Assembly: GCF_900496995.4 (NCBI RefSeq)
Contig: NC_044005.1
Coordinates: forward strand, 51,780,517 to 51,844,516
Reading direction: 5' to 3'
Source of the DNA: Aquila chrysaetos chrysaetos
Lineage: Eukaryota > Chordata > Aves > Accipitriformes > Accipitridae
DNA length: 64,000 bases
Shown: positions 1 to 13,430 of the stretch, one piece after another
How positions within the stretch are numbered: the stretch's first letter is position 1
Layout of the letters: the number at the start of each line of letters is the position of its first letter
Notes under the pieces: generated by a model
Database searches by the model: none
What the model saw: the letters and a program-made list of their open reading frames with translations, nothing else
Told to the model about the DNA's origin: nothing
Translations under genes and position numbers: made by a program

Positions 1-737
1 TCTGTACCAGGATACCCAAGGGTAAGTGGCAGGTCTCTGGCTAGATCGCTGAACAGACGAGAAGGCAGACCTGTTCTCTGAGCTTTGCATCCTGCTTCTC
101 CATGTGGGACCTCAGACTCTTAGACCTCTCTCCCTGCTTCCCCCCCAACATGAAATATCAACCTATTAAGTAGTTCAGAGCTATATTATATTAATGCTAG
201 ATCTCACTGGAGGCTGAGGAGGTACCATTTGCTCTGCTTAGACTCAGTTCACAGTGAGTAACTTACTGGTTGGGTACAGTCTTTTTTTCATAGATCAGCA
301 AGGAAAGAATTTTTCAGAGATTTGGTCACTATCTCAAGTAATTTGATAACTCCGTCAAGTTTATTCTAGCCAGCAAACTGTGTAGCAACTGGGTAAGTAA
401 TTCTGTAAATCTGTATCCACAATCTTAAGAGTCTTTTTTCAAAATGGATGTATGTTCTCCAGGGCTTCATCCTTGTACGTACATTTTTCATCTAACAACT
501 GCATGTTTACTATTAGTTTTCTGTTCTTGTTCATCCGTAGGGGCTTAATCCAAAGAACAGAAACACCAGCAAGATGGATCATGAGACTGGGACCTTGGAG
601 ATCTGTGCTCAGTTTTTTGATCTATCAAGACACCCCCGTAGCTGCTCTTGCTCAAACCACTGGGTGAGATTCTCAAATAGGGACCTAGTGCTTGCTTATT
701 TCTACAGAAAGGAGTGAGGCACTTGCATAGTTCTGCA

Positions 738-798
738 GGCCTCAGCTTTTGTTCCCCTTGTGCAAAATAATGGTTATAATAATACTTTCTTTGGCTGA
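738..798 (+). repeat. Possible MIR-like relic (3' core)
   Basis: GCCTCAGCTTTTGTTCCCC, TGCAAAATAATGGTTATAAT and AATAC follow the order of the MIR segment CCTCAGTTTCCTCATCTGT-AAAATGG-GATAATAATAG. The match is short and diverged. Confidence 0.4.
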
Positions 799-2545
799 CT
801 GGTCTGTTTAGATTATGTTAGCCACTCTGCAGACGTAGCAGAGAGACAACAGGAACTCCCTTTCGGTGCAGAAGGAATAGTAACAAATCCAAAATCCACT
901 GAAATCATTAGAAGTCTTCTATCTTGGATCTTGCCCTGTGTGTTTAAGATCAATTTTCAGCTAATATTTCCTACCATTGAATTTGTGAGAATACTAAGGA
1001 AAGGAGACGTGAAAGAAGGACCTGAACAGATGCAAAGAGCATTCTTTTCTTCGATTAACAAATATCTCCCAATTACATTTTTTTTGGCAAAATTTGCTGA
1101 ATGTTAGTCCTAGTTCTGCGAAAATGTGTGTATCCCAAAGGACAGCTGACAGCCTTGCAGACTGACGTCAAAAGAACTTACTATCAAGGTAGTGGATAAA
1201 GTTATTAAAATATTGCTGAATTTACCATATAAGGCATATTGGATTCAAAACCAAGCTGGTCTGTGACTGTCAGTATGATTTAACAGATTCCATGCAGCAG
1301 GTTCCAAATCTGCAATACTTTATTCTCCTGCCCCTGATTAAGGTCTTGGATCCATACAACTTTCACATTTAATTGCACTCTTCTCAGTTAAAACACGTCT
1401 TTAATCAAGTGCTGGGCAGCCACAGTTAGCACAATCAGATGTTCTAACGAAAGAAAGAAGTTGTAGGTGTTGCCAGCAGAGCTCACACAAAGCACGCTGA
1501 AAAGGCAGGCAAGCTGATGGCTGGAAAAGTTTCTGTCTCTTCTCTTCTCTTTAATCACCCCTCCCCTCTCCTGCTGACATTTTCTAACTCAGTAGAAGCT
1601 GCCAAATCGCAGATGGTTGTGGGGCCTGCGTGAATCAGAGTAAAACAAGGAAGCTAGTATTTGTAGGAGAGATTGGAACAGCAACAAATAAGGCTGACCT
1701 GATTATTCAAGCATGGTTGGACATAATGCCAAACTGCGTCTTCTGATATTTGCTGTGTGATTTATATACCAGTATATACTGCAGAATGCAGTCAAAAAGT
1801 GCTGCATCGCCTTTTTTCTCCTCTGGTGTGAATCTAGTAGCTTTCTGGTGCTCTGAATCTGCTGACTTCTGAATTTTGCTACAACAAATGCCTCAAACAC
1901 AGTTTACAGGGGGCAGCAATACCAAACCAGATAATGTTTGCTCACATACTCATAGGTATAGATATTTTATAGACCAAGATTTTTAATTGCTAGGCAACCA
2001 ATACTCCATTTTGATAAAGATGTGATATTGCATGCTGGGACTTGTTGTTTCAGCACTGTATCAGTGTATGGAAGTAAAGGATCAACACATTGTTGACAAC
2101 AGCTGGTTCCTAGATTCACTCTGAGGTCACTTTTGCTACCCTTTCTGATGCTTTGTTATTGAAGGTTCACACTGGAGAAAAAGTATGGATATAGGTTCAG
2201 TTGCTGAAGTTTAAAGAACAGAGGAAGAGGAGAGGAATGCTGGGTCGCGGGCAAGACTCATCAAACACTGCTTCTGCCCTCCTGACTCTCTGGCGATAGA
2301 ATAACCTCCCCCAGGAGTAGGACTGCTGCTGCAGTACGAGCCCAGCTAGACCTTGGTAGCAGTCAGCAGTATCGTGTGCTCTGGGGGAAGGAGAGAAAAA
2401 AAAACCCCAACAACCAAACAACGAAAACCCCAGAAGTAGGAACATGAGTTAATTTGTTCTGAAGATAATGTTTCTCCTATTCTTGGTCACAGGAATATGT
2501 ATCTGTGCACATTGATGGATTGGCCCTTTCATATTTTTTGGATGG

Positions 2546-2605
2546 AGCGCAATGCCATTGTTCCCACTTTGTAGCTGGAGAGCAGAGGCACAGAGAAACC
2601 CATGT
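2546..2605 (-). repeat. Weak MIR-like relic, minus strand
   Basis: TTCCCACTTTGTAGCTGGAG followed by GAGGCACAGAGAAAC resembles the reverse of the MIR core (…TTTTACAGATGAGGAAACTGAGGCACAGAGAGG…). Only this short part is convincing. Confidence 0.35.
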
Positions 2606-3627
2606 TTTAAAGGCATTGAACTGTGTAATTCCAGAGAATTCTCATGGGAGTCAGGTTTCCAAACCAAGTTTCAGCATCTGGCCAGCTATTGTCTTTCCTC
2701 CCTCCCTGGCCAAACTGTGATTACAGGGTAGAGAAAGAAATTGAACCCACACCTCTCACATCCACCATTATAGCTACAACCCCACCAACTAAGATTGGGA
2801 TTTGGGCTCTTATGAGAGAGAGAATGAATGCAACTTCCCGATTCACTTTCTCTGTCTGGGTCATTTTATGTGCTTTTAGTCATGTTTCTTTTTATTCAAA
2901 CTTTTTTATCCAGTCTAACAAAATGGTCCCAAACTTTTCAAGCATCCTTTAAGAGGAATTTTGCCTTGCCTCTAACTATGCTTTGGAATTGCCTCCAATA
3001 CCATTCTGTCCTCCCAAAATAGGCAGGAGTAAACAATGCGTTTTGGATAAGAAACTCTCCCTGGATCATCAAATGACACAGAACATACTTCATACTGTTC
3101 TCCATCCCCGTCTTTTTGTATTCTGACATACATCAGCTCTTTCCACCACTGCTGCAATTTGGGCAGAGGTTTTTTGGTGGTTCTCTATGCCCACACCAAG
3201 TTAATTCCTAACATGGATTACAGATGCCCTGGGACACATCCACACAATGAAGTGGAGCTGGGGCATGCACTGACCTGAGAGATGCTCAGCCACCGAATGT
3301 CACTTTGTGATTGTCTCTGAGTCGCTTCAACACAGCTTGGTCATGGAATTAACACCTGGGTCCCAGTTAGCGAGCCCTGCAGGTTCACGTGGTGCCTCTG
3401 GAACATGATTTTCAAGAAGGTCCAGATGTTCACTTGCAGGCAGTGAAATTGCCATGTCTATTTGTTACTCATGTGGTTAGAAAACACACATACAAAAGAA
3501 TAATATTTCCTTTCAGAAACTTGTCATTTTGTTTTGTATAGCAGTGGGCTGCAAATGCTAATGAGAGACCAAAAACCATCACACGGACTAAATGACATGT
3601 TCCTTCATGCAGCCAAATTTAACTTGC

Positions 3628-3661
3628 ATTGAAGTTCATGGGAGTTTTGCCCATGACTAGT
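3628..3661. repeat. Short palindromic relic, TGAAGTTCATGGGAG core
   Basis: ATTGAAGTTCATGGGAGTTT followed by TGCCCATGACTA has the inverted-repeat look of the same old family (CATGGG ... CCCATG). Confidence 0.4.
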
Positions 3662-6527
3662 AGAAATACTAGAAGATCCTCAGGGTCAGACAAACAGTAA
3701 AACTACATAGAGAAAAATCTAGCTGAAAGCTGCACTTGAAATAGATACGTAGAAGTTAGTCCTGCTCGTAAGAAGTTCACTGGCTGGGTTTGCACAGCTG
3801 CTCAGGAACAGCCCCTGGACAAAGTACGGGGCTGAGTTCACCCTGCTGACACCACTTGCCAGTGGGAGCTCCTCGGGATGTGGCTCCAAGGAAACCCAGA
3901 TGATGCTTCCAAATCTGAGCCCCACGCTACGGCAGGTTCCCTGGCACACCTCCCTGCTGTGCAAAGCATCCCATGGCCCCGTTGCCTCTGGTAGTGGCAG
4001 ACCACAGGTGGAAAGGAGTCGATCCTGGATCCTACCTGGGAATAATCTCCTTAGCTCTTCCTAGAAGAGCCACCTGACATGGGGCAAGTGATGGTTGAAA
4101 GGAGCCTAAGATCAAGCCAAAAACAGGGGTGCAAGTTCAGCCTGCACAGGTACAAAGTAGGTTAGTCCCTGCTCTGAAACATACTGTTACGAAATTTTTG
4201 TGGTACAGTCTCATTAAAGTTGCTACGTTTCTTGTTTGGTAAAATATAACCCTCTCTCCCTTTAAAAAAGATGATAACTAAAGCATGCAAATGCAGTACA
4301 CAGAATCGTGTTGGTTGGACCTTGATCCTGTTTAGTGCTTCTGATCCCTGGCTTCATTAAAGAATTGTTTAAGTGAATAATTTTGTTTCAGTAAGTGAAC
4401 TGTTCTTTTAGATTACCAGAGAGTATTTAGTGTTCTGCCAAGCAAGGGTTAAGAAAAAGATGCCCTTTAAAATGGGGTAGGCAAAATAAAGTAGGAGGGT
4501 AATCATACACTGGGTAATTGTTTAAAAACATCAGAAAACTAAGAGACACACATTTTAGTGTGAGAAACACAAATCTAGTTGAGTACTTTTTGGAGGCACC
4601 AGGGGAGATTCGGACTGCATCGTGCCAGACACATACAAACACACATTGATCAGAATTTGTGGGCGTGAACAGTATACAGCATTAAATGGACAAGACAGAG
4701 AGACAAAAAGAAATGTTTATCCTTGTGCTGAAAGTTCCTACCATAGGCAGAATCAAATAGAAACTATCGCTGGAAATGTTATAACCAAAATAAGTATAAC
4801 TACTGCATCTCCAAACACTCTAGTGTAATTTATCACACCAAGAGGCATCCTACACCCTGCATTTCTTATAACTGTGCAGACAAATATTGAAAGACATTTT
4901 ACTGCAAAATGATATAAATCTTCTTCCACATGAACTCATAGGCTCACCAAGGTCAAGAGATCAGCAATGGCTCATTTCTGAATGACTAGGTCATAGCAGA
5001 GGTACTAACTGGTGTCTGGTATTGAAAGTATCATATGGGACCACCTCCTAACATTGTGTGTTTACGTATTTACCCTGGCAATGCTATTTACATAGCTGTG
5101 CTCATTCTGTACCCATGGGTCTCTGTACTGTCTGTGAAACCGGATAGCTTTGCCAGCAATGGAGGGGGATGTCACAGTTTAGCACACCTGGTGCTTATGT
5201 GGCATGTTAGATTCCCCAAAGCACTGGGCAAGCAGCAATCTGGTAATGTGAATTCACCTTTTATGTCAGAATAACCATTGGACATCCCTAGTAAAAGTGT
5301 AACTTGGTACCTGTGCTTGCTTTGGGTACTTGAGTACTACCAAGACTTTACAAAGCGGGGGGGGAAACACCTTTTGGCAAAATGGACATCCCAGTAATGC
5401 ACAGTTTCCCTGTAAATCAGGCTCCAGACATTAGCAGCTCCCCAAGACACAGCCACAGTCCATAATCTCAACAGTCAAGAGGTACAGACTGAGAGCAACC
5501 CAACCTCATCTTTCTCAAAGGCCACGCTATTTTGGGATCCAGCCTGCCAATAACGTCCTAATGGATATTTTCAGGTCCTGGCTTCTGACGTCTGTAACTC
5601 ACTGGCAGCAGTGAGTTTCCTCTCACCAAAGGGTAACTGTGTCCAAGAGACAAATGGATCTGCTTGGTTTATCTCTGAGGGTACCTTATGTTTTGGTCTT
5701 GACTGCTACCTGTTTCTCTCGCTGCGTCTCAATCTCTCTCTCCATGTTTCTCTCCTTGCCTGGCAGTTGAAAAAAGCAAGAAAGCACAAAGCAGTGTCTT
5801 AAAATTTCCCACTTTAGGAAGACAAAAGGAACTTTATACTATTAGTTGCTGTAGGCAACCTCCACGTAGATGTGAATGCTCTCCTGGAACACCAAATGTG
5901 TTCTGCCTCCCTGCTTTCCTCCTCCCAACAAGTCATCCTCACCAACTGCCAGAAAGCATTAAGTGCTCTGGAGAAATCAGGGATGTAAATGCTGCTATGG
6001 AAAATAGATATATGAAATTATAATAATTACCATTGTACTCGCCATATTGCAGTATATGATTGAAGGGGTTTTTTTTAAAGCATTAGCCAAGCTTTTAAAT
6101 CTGTTAGGAAAGAAAGATAAACCATGCACTTTTCTCAGTGTTTCTCATCACTTCATTACTGAAGAGGGAAAATGGCTGAAAGTTAAAACTATGTGCTTCT
6201 CCCAGGTCCAGTTCTCATTAAGTGTCAGTATGCAGTGTTTGGATTTTGTTTACTCGTGTTCTGAGTATTTGAAGTCTGCAGGTTGATCATGTTCTGTGAA
6301 GGTTTTCCTCAAGCTCATATGGACATGAGGTCTCTGCCACATGACTAAATTGTTGGTTAATTGCCATGTGCCACCTAAGACCTGGGTATCACTAGTAATC
6401 CTCTGTGTACCAGTTGCTAGTCTGCCATAGATACAAGGTAATGCAACATAGCTCAGACCGTTCTGAAAATAAAACATGGTACCCAAGGACTGCAGTCAGA
6501 CCTAACAATGCAGGGGTTAGGAAACTT

Positions 6528-6610
6528 GAGGTTTTTTCCTCTCTCTGCCACTCATCTGCTGTGCAACTTTGGGCAAATCACTTTGACCTGTCATCTTCCT
6601 CTCTTCCCTT
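6528..6610 (+). repeat. MIR-like SINE relic
   Basis: The stretch CTCTGCCACTCATCTGCTGT followed by GCAACTTTGGGCAAATCACT matches the core of MIR (a tRNA-derived core-SINE), whose consensus has a CTGCCACTT...GCTGTGTGACCTTGGGCAA core. Flanks are too diverged to set limits. Confidence 0.55.
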
Positions 6611-8340
6611 TTACTTTTCTTCTCTCTCTTGTTTACTTAGGTTAAAAGAATGAAGGATCATACGCACTTGGGATCTCTAGACTTCCCCATACAAAGGATT
6701 CTTATGTTTGTCGGGGTTTGCATCCAGCTAGGATATGAACCTTTTGGTTCATACGACCTTAGAGAGCGCTCAGACAGCCATATATGTAAGCAGGGAGAGT
6801 TCGATGAGGGGATTACGTATTAACTGCAGCAAGACCAGTGGATGGTACAGTGCCTGAGTGCAGAAAACAATAGCTATTAGTCTAAAATATTCCTAACTGA
6901 ATCTGACTCCTAACTAAACAACTGCTGTGAGTCACAGCAGTTCTGCAATGTAAATACTTTTCTCAGAGACAATAAAATATAATTGGAGTCAGCTTGTTGT
7001 TATTGATTAGAACATAATGCATTAGAGAGCATCCTTTTCCATACGCTCTATTTATAGTGTCTGCATCATGGAACAGTCGTTACAGCTTTTCCATCCTCAT
7101 TGCACAATCATGAACAAAGCATTAAACATACATTCCTCTTAGCACATTAACTCAGGCCTGTCAAAAATGACAGGGACTAAAGTCAGTCAGAGAATTTGGC
7201 GTTTAGCATTTCTGTAAGAGTCTATCCAAGTAGAGTGAAATCCAGGGGAAAAGGGGTGTGATTTAGCAAGGGATGTTAGCTTTCTCTATATGGGGTGTGC
7301 TACACGTTGAAGACATGGTATGTATGTTTACACCGCCAGGAATATTTCCAGGGCAGATGGCACTACATGAGTCCTTTCTCCCTGCAGAAGTGGCTCTGTG
7401 CCCAGCTCTGCAGTTTTTCCTCCACTCCCTCCATGAACCTGCAGTCCCAGGAGAGCCTTTCTTAAAGAAATTTGCTGTGGAAAGCAAGGCTTGTGTTCTG
7501 CCAGACCCAATTCACTTTAAACTGTAGTCAGCCGAATGAGGTACATACTAACAGGCACATAAGCAGGAAAATACCTTTAGGCTAATGCAGTGCAACTGCA
7601 TGCACAACTGGAGAGAAAACAATGCGCTGACAAAATACTCTTCCGACCCCTTGCTTTGAATGCCATGGAGGGTTCGACTTTGAGACTGCTGTCTTCAGAG
7701 CGGTTGCTGCAGGGTGGTAATAGTGCGGTATCACGCAAAGCCTCTGATTTAGAGTCTGCTTTCTGCAGAGGACACGGACAGTTGCCATCTCAATGAGGTG
7801 TACATAGGCTGAGACTGACACTATGCCAGCATGATGTGTTCCCAGGGGAGATAGCAACTGTAATGCTCTTGAACAAGTCTATTTGGTCTAATGTTTGGAG
7901 TAACCTCACAGAGCCCCAAAGGTGAGGTTAGCAGATGCTTATGATCATACAGAACCCTCCTTCGTGATATGAAGCAGGTAGTTAATAATCAGGCTCCCAA
8001 CTGAGCAAAGCACGTAAGCACATGACTGACTGCTTGAAGTTATACATGTGTCCAAGTACTTCGCTGAGCTGGAGACAAAGGATGGAAAAGGTGATAGCAA
8101 AGGGAACATTCAACTGAAAAAGAAGAAAAGCAGCATGTTACTGGAAATGCTCGTGACAATTCTTTCAAGTTCCTATACTCAAAATATAGACTTTATTTTG
8201 TCCCTGCTTGCACCCTAGCACAGCTATGCAGAGCTAAGCTGGAGTGATTCACCCTGGAGGGGTCTCTGTTTCAGTGGAAATTACTTTAGGAGTGTAATCT
8301 ACTCTGATTGTTAGTAGTAATCATGTACTTTTCTGGCAAA

Positions 8341-8408
8341 GAAAGTGAGTAGTATGTAAAAGTGAGTAGCATTTAAAAGTGAGTAGCATTTAAAAGTGAA
8401 TAGCAAAC
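8341..8408. repeat. 17-bp tandem repeat, four units
   Basis: Units are 8,341-8,357, 8,358-8,374, 8,375-8,391 and 8,392-8,408, with consensus AAAAGTGAGTAGCATTT. The two middle units are identical; the outer ones carry a few changes. Confidence 0.9.
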
Positions 8409-10019
8409 AGCAGTGGAAGAAGACCTACAATAAACTCTGTGGTTTACTAGCCATGAGCAAATACAGCTTGCTCCAGATTGTGCATCCTTCTGCTACAGCA
8501 GACCCTGGACCTCAGAGCACCACAGAGCAATGTACACCTGCTATAAATAGCCACCGAGGGCTGTCTGAGAGTCTTCTGAAGGTACTAAATATTTTTGCAG
8601 GACTAGGTCTTTCATTTGTCCTTCATGGTATGACACAACATGAAATTCTATTGCTATGATACATTAACTTGGATATTTTGGGGCTGGCTGTCATTTAGAG
8701 CAAAATAGGCAGTAAAAGCACCAATCAAGCTGATACAGAATTTATGTCTACTTCAAGGTCTTTCACACTTTCTGCATCATGTAAAAAGTGCCAACGGCAG
8801 CCACGTTCCTCAGTGACGTGCTTGTCACTCCGAGTTCCCCGTGGCCTCAGTGGCGCCTGGGAGCAGGAGCATGGAGCAGTGCTCCTGCCTCCTCCTTGCA
8901 GGAGCTTTCATCCCACACCTTCAGTGACCATGGTCCATCATGAGCTTCTAGCTGTTAAGGTGTCTCCAGGGTGAAAGCAAAATACATATCCAGAGGAAAG
9001 AATGCATGTCGTTCCCAATGCACAGGGCAATGTGCAGGAGGGGGTGCAGGAGTGGGTGAAGCCTGCTGGATCATCTCATATCAGATTCCTGTGGGTCCCA
9101 GGAGAAGGTGGGGGTCCCACTCCTCACTACCTGTCGTTCATGAAGTTATGTTGAGCAGTCTGCAGACCCGTGTGAAAGATTAGAGTCTGTTGCATCTGCA
9201 AAGAATAGTTTGATGCTAGCAGTGTCTTCTAGTTTGTGAAAAGGTAGGCATCATCCTTTCATCCATGTGGTGTGGGATATGAGTTTAATCTTAAGCACTA
9301 TATTGTGTCAAGAGGTGGCCTATAGCAGCATAAGAGTGGGCTAGAAAGCACACCCAAATTGCTGTACAGCAAGGACAGGATCTGTACAAACACACAAACT
9401 TTCACAGGGCCACTAGCCAAAGGACATATAACATCTCCAAGGGATCACAAGAGCGTTCGTTGTTTTTTACGGGCCAGAGCTGGGTTGACTGCATGGCTGT
9501 TAACTCAGACAAGCCAAAGCTGTCAACCCCAGAAGCTGCTGCTGGCCCACTGCTTGACACAGAGGACATATTGTCCAACAAGAGCTGAATTTTTCATAAG
9601 CTGCTCCTCATGAACCTCCTTGTAGTGCCTGAACTCGTGTGGAAAGGGCAAATACATCCTCGGAGGCTTTCTGTCCTGCTGCTGCTTCACTGGCACCTGA
9701 CAGACTGACGGGCATCAGAGCATGCAGGAGTTGAACGAAAGAGAAGGTCACCCGAAAGGAAGCCAAAAGATCAGGCGCCGTTCCAGGCATGGCTGCTGAT
9801 GTATAAAATATAATCCAATTGGCATGCAAACCCTTGTAGCTGCCAAACATATCCCATGAAGAGCTCAGGGTGGTCTCCAGGGCTGGACCACTGAAAGGAA
9901 AAAAATGCACTAATGGCAGCAAGATGGGGAAGCCTTGCCAAGTCAGGACAAAAATCATGCGTGTACCAGTTTCCGTGCCTGTGAAGACAGCTCTGTTATG
10001 TCCATGAGAAAGGACCTAC

Positions 10020-10180
10020 AAATGGACATGGTCACGCATACACATGCACGCGCTTAGCGCAGGCACGCGTGACCCAAGACCCCTCGCGCAAGTGTCGCCC
10101 TGCGATGCCATCGGCATCAGATGGTGCTGCTTACCCAGACCGCAGCGTGCGCTGCTGCCAAAGGCGACTTCGCTCCCAGC
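10020..10180. other. Minor CpG-rich patch
   Basis: A patch with GCACGCGCTTAGCGC, GCACGCGTG and further CpGs over about 160 bp. It is too small for a standard CpG island. Confidence 0.35.
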
Positions 10181-13100
10181 CGCACATTCCCAGCGCTAAT
10201 AATGCTTGTGCCCCTGCCTGGCAAGCAGGATCTGGGAGAGGTCCAGCTGAAAACCAACCCGGAGGAAAAATAAAGACTCACGGTCAGTCTGAGACGCTCC
10301 CTGACTCAGTTTGCCGTGGGTCCCCGCTTCTGCCGGTGACAGCGCAAGGGAGGCTTTGGACGTGTGCGGCAGGGTCGGTCTTGTCCCTTTTGATAACAGC
10401 GTGAAATCAGATCTGTGTAACCGCACATGAAACCCCAGGCTGGTTCATGCAGGTCAGACTTGGAGGAGCATTCGAGGGTTTGTTTCAAGGAGACTGTTTG
10501 TTTATATCTGGACTGTCTTTCTAGACTAAAATAGAAATAAGCATTAACCATGAAGAATTTTATCCCCCTAGGTACTTAGATGAATTTAGGGCACTTGAGA
10601 GCCCAGTTGCTGGCTGATGTGGCTTCTCTCCCTTCTTCCCTTCACCCGCCCCTTCCCAGCCGTGTCCTGCCCCCCTTGCTGTAATGGCTCTGGGGTCTGC
10701 AGAACCCCACGCTGATCGGTTCAGCGTGTTAAATCCTCAGCACATTAACCCATCCAAAGAAAATGAATTCTTCCCAAGCAGGCCAGGGTGCTGACACATC
10801 CTTTGCACAGCCTCTGACAAACACTAGAAAGGGGTGGAAACCCGGGGGTAAGAGCAGAGACAGCGGCGGTCTGCAGGTAAACCAGCATAGGCTCCCCTGT
10901 TGGGACAACGGCCCCAGAAGACAACAGTCACCTTTTGGTCTGAAACTGTGCATTTCCTGACCTGTTTTGTGAACGGCAAAAATAGTGAAAGGCAAGTTAA
11001 AGGCTAGCCTTCGATCTTACTAGTGCTTTGCAGTTAGTTTTGAGTGAAACAATTGCAATTTAAAAATGCAGTATATTTACTTTCTTGGCTTGCTTTCTCT
11101 TGGTGGCCAGCAGACAGGAGGTGTTGACAAGAAATGTCTCGTCCAGCTGGAGCAGTCGATTGATATTCGGGACCATTTCCTTCAGGAGGAATAATTAATT
11201 ACATGAATCACCTGTCCTTCAGCATGAACATCTTTAACCTGCAAAGCATGAAGCCTTGTTCTCCGGAGCACAGTTGGAAGGAGCGGGCGTTTCCCATGCT
11301 CAGCACCCCTGGCCTGCCACGCCAGCGAGCTCTGTGCCCATGAAGCCCCGTTTCTGTTGCCTCCCAGGAAGACCCGTGATACTTTCTCTTTGTTTTTTGC
11401 TGTCAACACACGTTTGTCTTTAGCTCATACTCTCATCCCAGGCTTGTGACTCGGCAAACTTCAGCACCACAACATGCTGTGCAGCCTTCACTGGTTGCTC
11501 CGCTTGTTTTCATGAGGTTTTGCTAATGGCAGCTGGTGGCTGCTTCTGCCGAGTCAGGAGAAGCACACACCACATCTCTGGTTTGCAGTCGCGTCCCTCA
11601 TGTAGTCTTGTTTTAGCACAGGCAAAACTGCCAGGGCTTGTGGACTCTTGAAGACAGATCTTCAAGAGGTTGATTTCCTGATGTCTTTTCTCTGCGTAAG
11701 TACCCTATAGAGGGAGGGGAACAGCCCCGTACAGCCCCCTCTCCCTCTCGTATATAAGGCAGTGATTCACTTTAATGCAGCAAACCCATTCATGGTCTAC
11801 ACAAGGCTCAGTCCTGCAAGTATCTCATGTCTGCACTGGGCAACACTGAGGTTAGTACTTGTGTTCTGTTTCATGTATTTTTTTCTGCTCTTCAACTTTT
11901 ATGATGTTCTGGATCGCTCTCTCATTTGTTCATGCCTGGTCCAATTGTTTTCTCTTTATGCTACACTTTGTTTCTTTCTGTTACATTTTTGTCTACCAGG
12001 AAAGCGTCATTTCCAGTTGCTCCTTTCCCTAATTCTGTGTGCAGCCCTGCATACCCCTCTCCCTATACACCCATTTGTTTGCTACTGGCTTGACCCAGAC
12101 TGGTCACCCAGTTTCTGGGAGCCGTTTTCAACTACAGCAAAACACTCTGTACAGACTTGAAATGTCAGTATGTGCACAGACTTGAGATTGCCAGTAATGG
12201 GCATTCAGAGGCCAGAGAACTTCCCTGAAACTCAAACCAACTTGGAGCCAATAGTTTTTGGTAATAAATTACATCAAGAAATAAAATAGTATTGGAAATT
12301 CAGAAGCATGTACATTTACTTTTCCAATATTTTCCATTTACTTTCATTTTTTCTGCTCTCTTCTAGAAAGACATAAATCTATGAAATAATGATCAGTTAT
12401 GGCCCTGCAAAGACTGGGAATTAACATTATGGGGTGTGTTGAGGGCACTACCTAGGAGGAGTACTCTGACTGTGTGTGCACATGTGTCTCCGCATGTGAC
12501 AGGTCTGTGACAGCGTGGTTTCACCAAAGGTGGCAGATGCAAGCCTTGCATTGTAACAGAGCAGATTTTCCCTAAAAAAAGCTTCAGTTCTTGAATATAG
12601 AAACATCCTAAATACAGACATTTGCATTTTCAGGTTTTGTCACTGTTCATGCTTCCAAAAGAGAAAAGAAACCCCCAAATCTCTAAACAAAAAATACTGT
12701 TATAAATATTGCGCTTTAATTTTCTGAGCGCTCCAGTGACTGCCCAGTGTCCCACTCTCCTGGATTATCAAGCCTCACACCAACCTGCTGGACTATCTTT
12801 CTGGTACCAAAAGGATGTGAGAATAAAGGTGGTGAGTGGCACTGGAAATACATACTATGCCCGCTCTGAATTCTTGTGTGTGAAAGAATAACGAAAATAT
12901 TTATCTGCCCTCAGTATTCTGATAATTCATTAATTAGCGTTTGTATTGCACACCGAAATTCTCTGGTGGGAGGCAGGACTCTGCGGTTACCCTTAGCAGT
13001 AGTGGCAGGAGTGGTTTTAGCCGTGCAAGCGGGACCGGTTTGGTGGCTGAATGCAACACCGTGCCTGCTGCTCTCATGCCAAAAACTCGAAAGTTCAAAG

Positions 13101-13229
13101 GTATTTTGAGGGTCGTGTTACTTTGGCCACTTCTCCCCATCTAATATTGAAATCTGATGTGTTTTTTGGAAGAGGCAGCTTCCCCTAATCCGGGAGGACT
13201 GTTTTCATTATAAACAAACCTCTCGCAGT

Positions 13230-13430
13230 AGGGCTGGAGCCTGCACCGCTTCGTGCCTGTTGGCTCCGTCGGCGGTTCCCCGGGGCGGCACGGAGGTGGA
13301 AAGCCAGTGCCAGTGCTCCGGCATGGCAGCAACCCCCCCCCGGCAAACCGCCTGGACCCCGGCGGCCCCGTGCAAATCCCATGCCGCATCGGTGCCAGCC
13401 CCACCGGAGCAGGAGTTAATGCGGGGGGAG
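13230..13430. promoter_or_regulatory. Small CpG-rich cluster
   Basis: Several CpGs in a GC-rich stretch (including GGCTCCGTCGGCGGTTCCCC) stand out from the AT-rich surroundings. It could be the promoter of an unannotated non-coding RNA or a degraded island. No gene is identified. Confidence 0.35.

Larger units (their letters stand above)
1..6500. other. Intergenic, no supported gene
   Basis: AT-rich DNA with short unrelated open frames on both strands. It holds the weak MIR-like pieces near 0.74 and 2.55 kb, the palindromic relic at 3.63 kb and a perfect cAMP-response-like octamer TGACGTCA at 1,163-1,170. A strong donor-like GGGTAAGT near base 21 could close an exon that begins outside the window, but nothing supports it. 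Confidence 0.7.
6611..13229. other. Intergenic, no supported gene
   Basis: Apart from the 17-bp tandem repeat (8.34 kb) and the CpG patch (10.0 kb), nothing is recognisable. The 116-codon minus-strand frame at 9,608-9,958 and the 132-codon plus-strand frame at 11,762-12,160 show no family features. Confidence 0.7.

Noticed and set aside
1-21. Possible exon end before GGTAAGTGG at the left edge
   Set aside because: A donor-like word alone is not evidence; about 20 bases give no readable peptide.
4303-4335. Possible CR1 3' end on the minus strand (CAGAATCGTGTTGGTTGGAC)
   Set aside because: Only a short, weak likeness to the CR1 tail, with no adjoining CR1 sequence.
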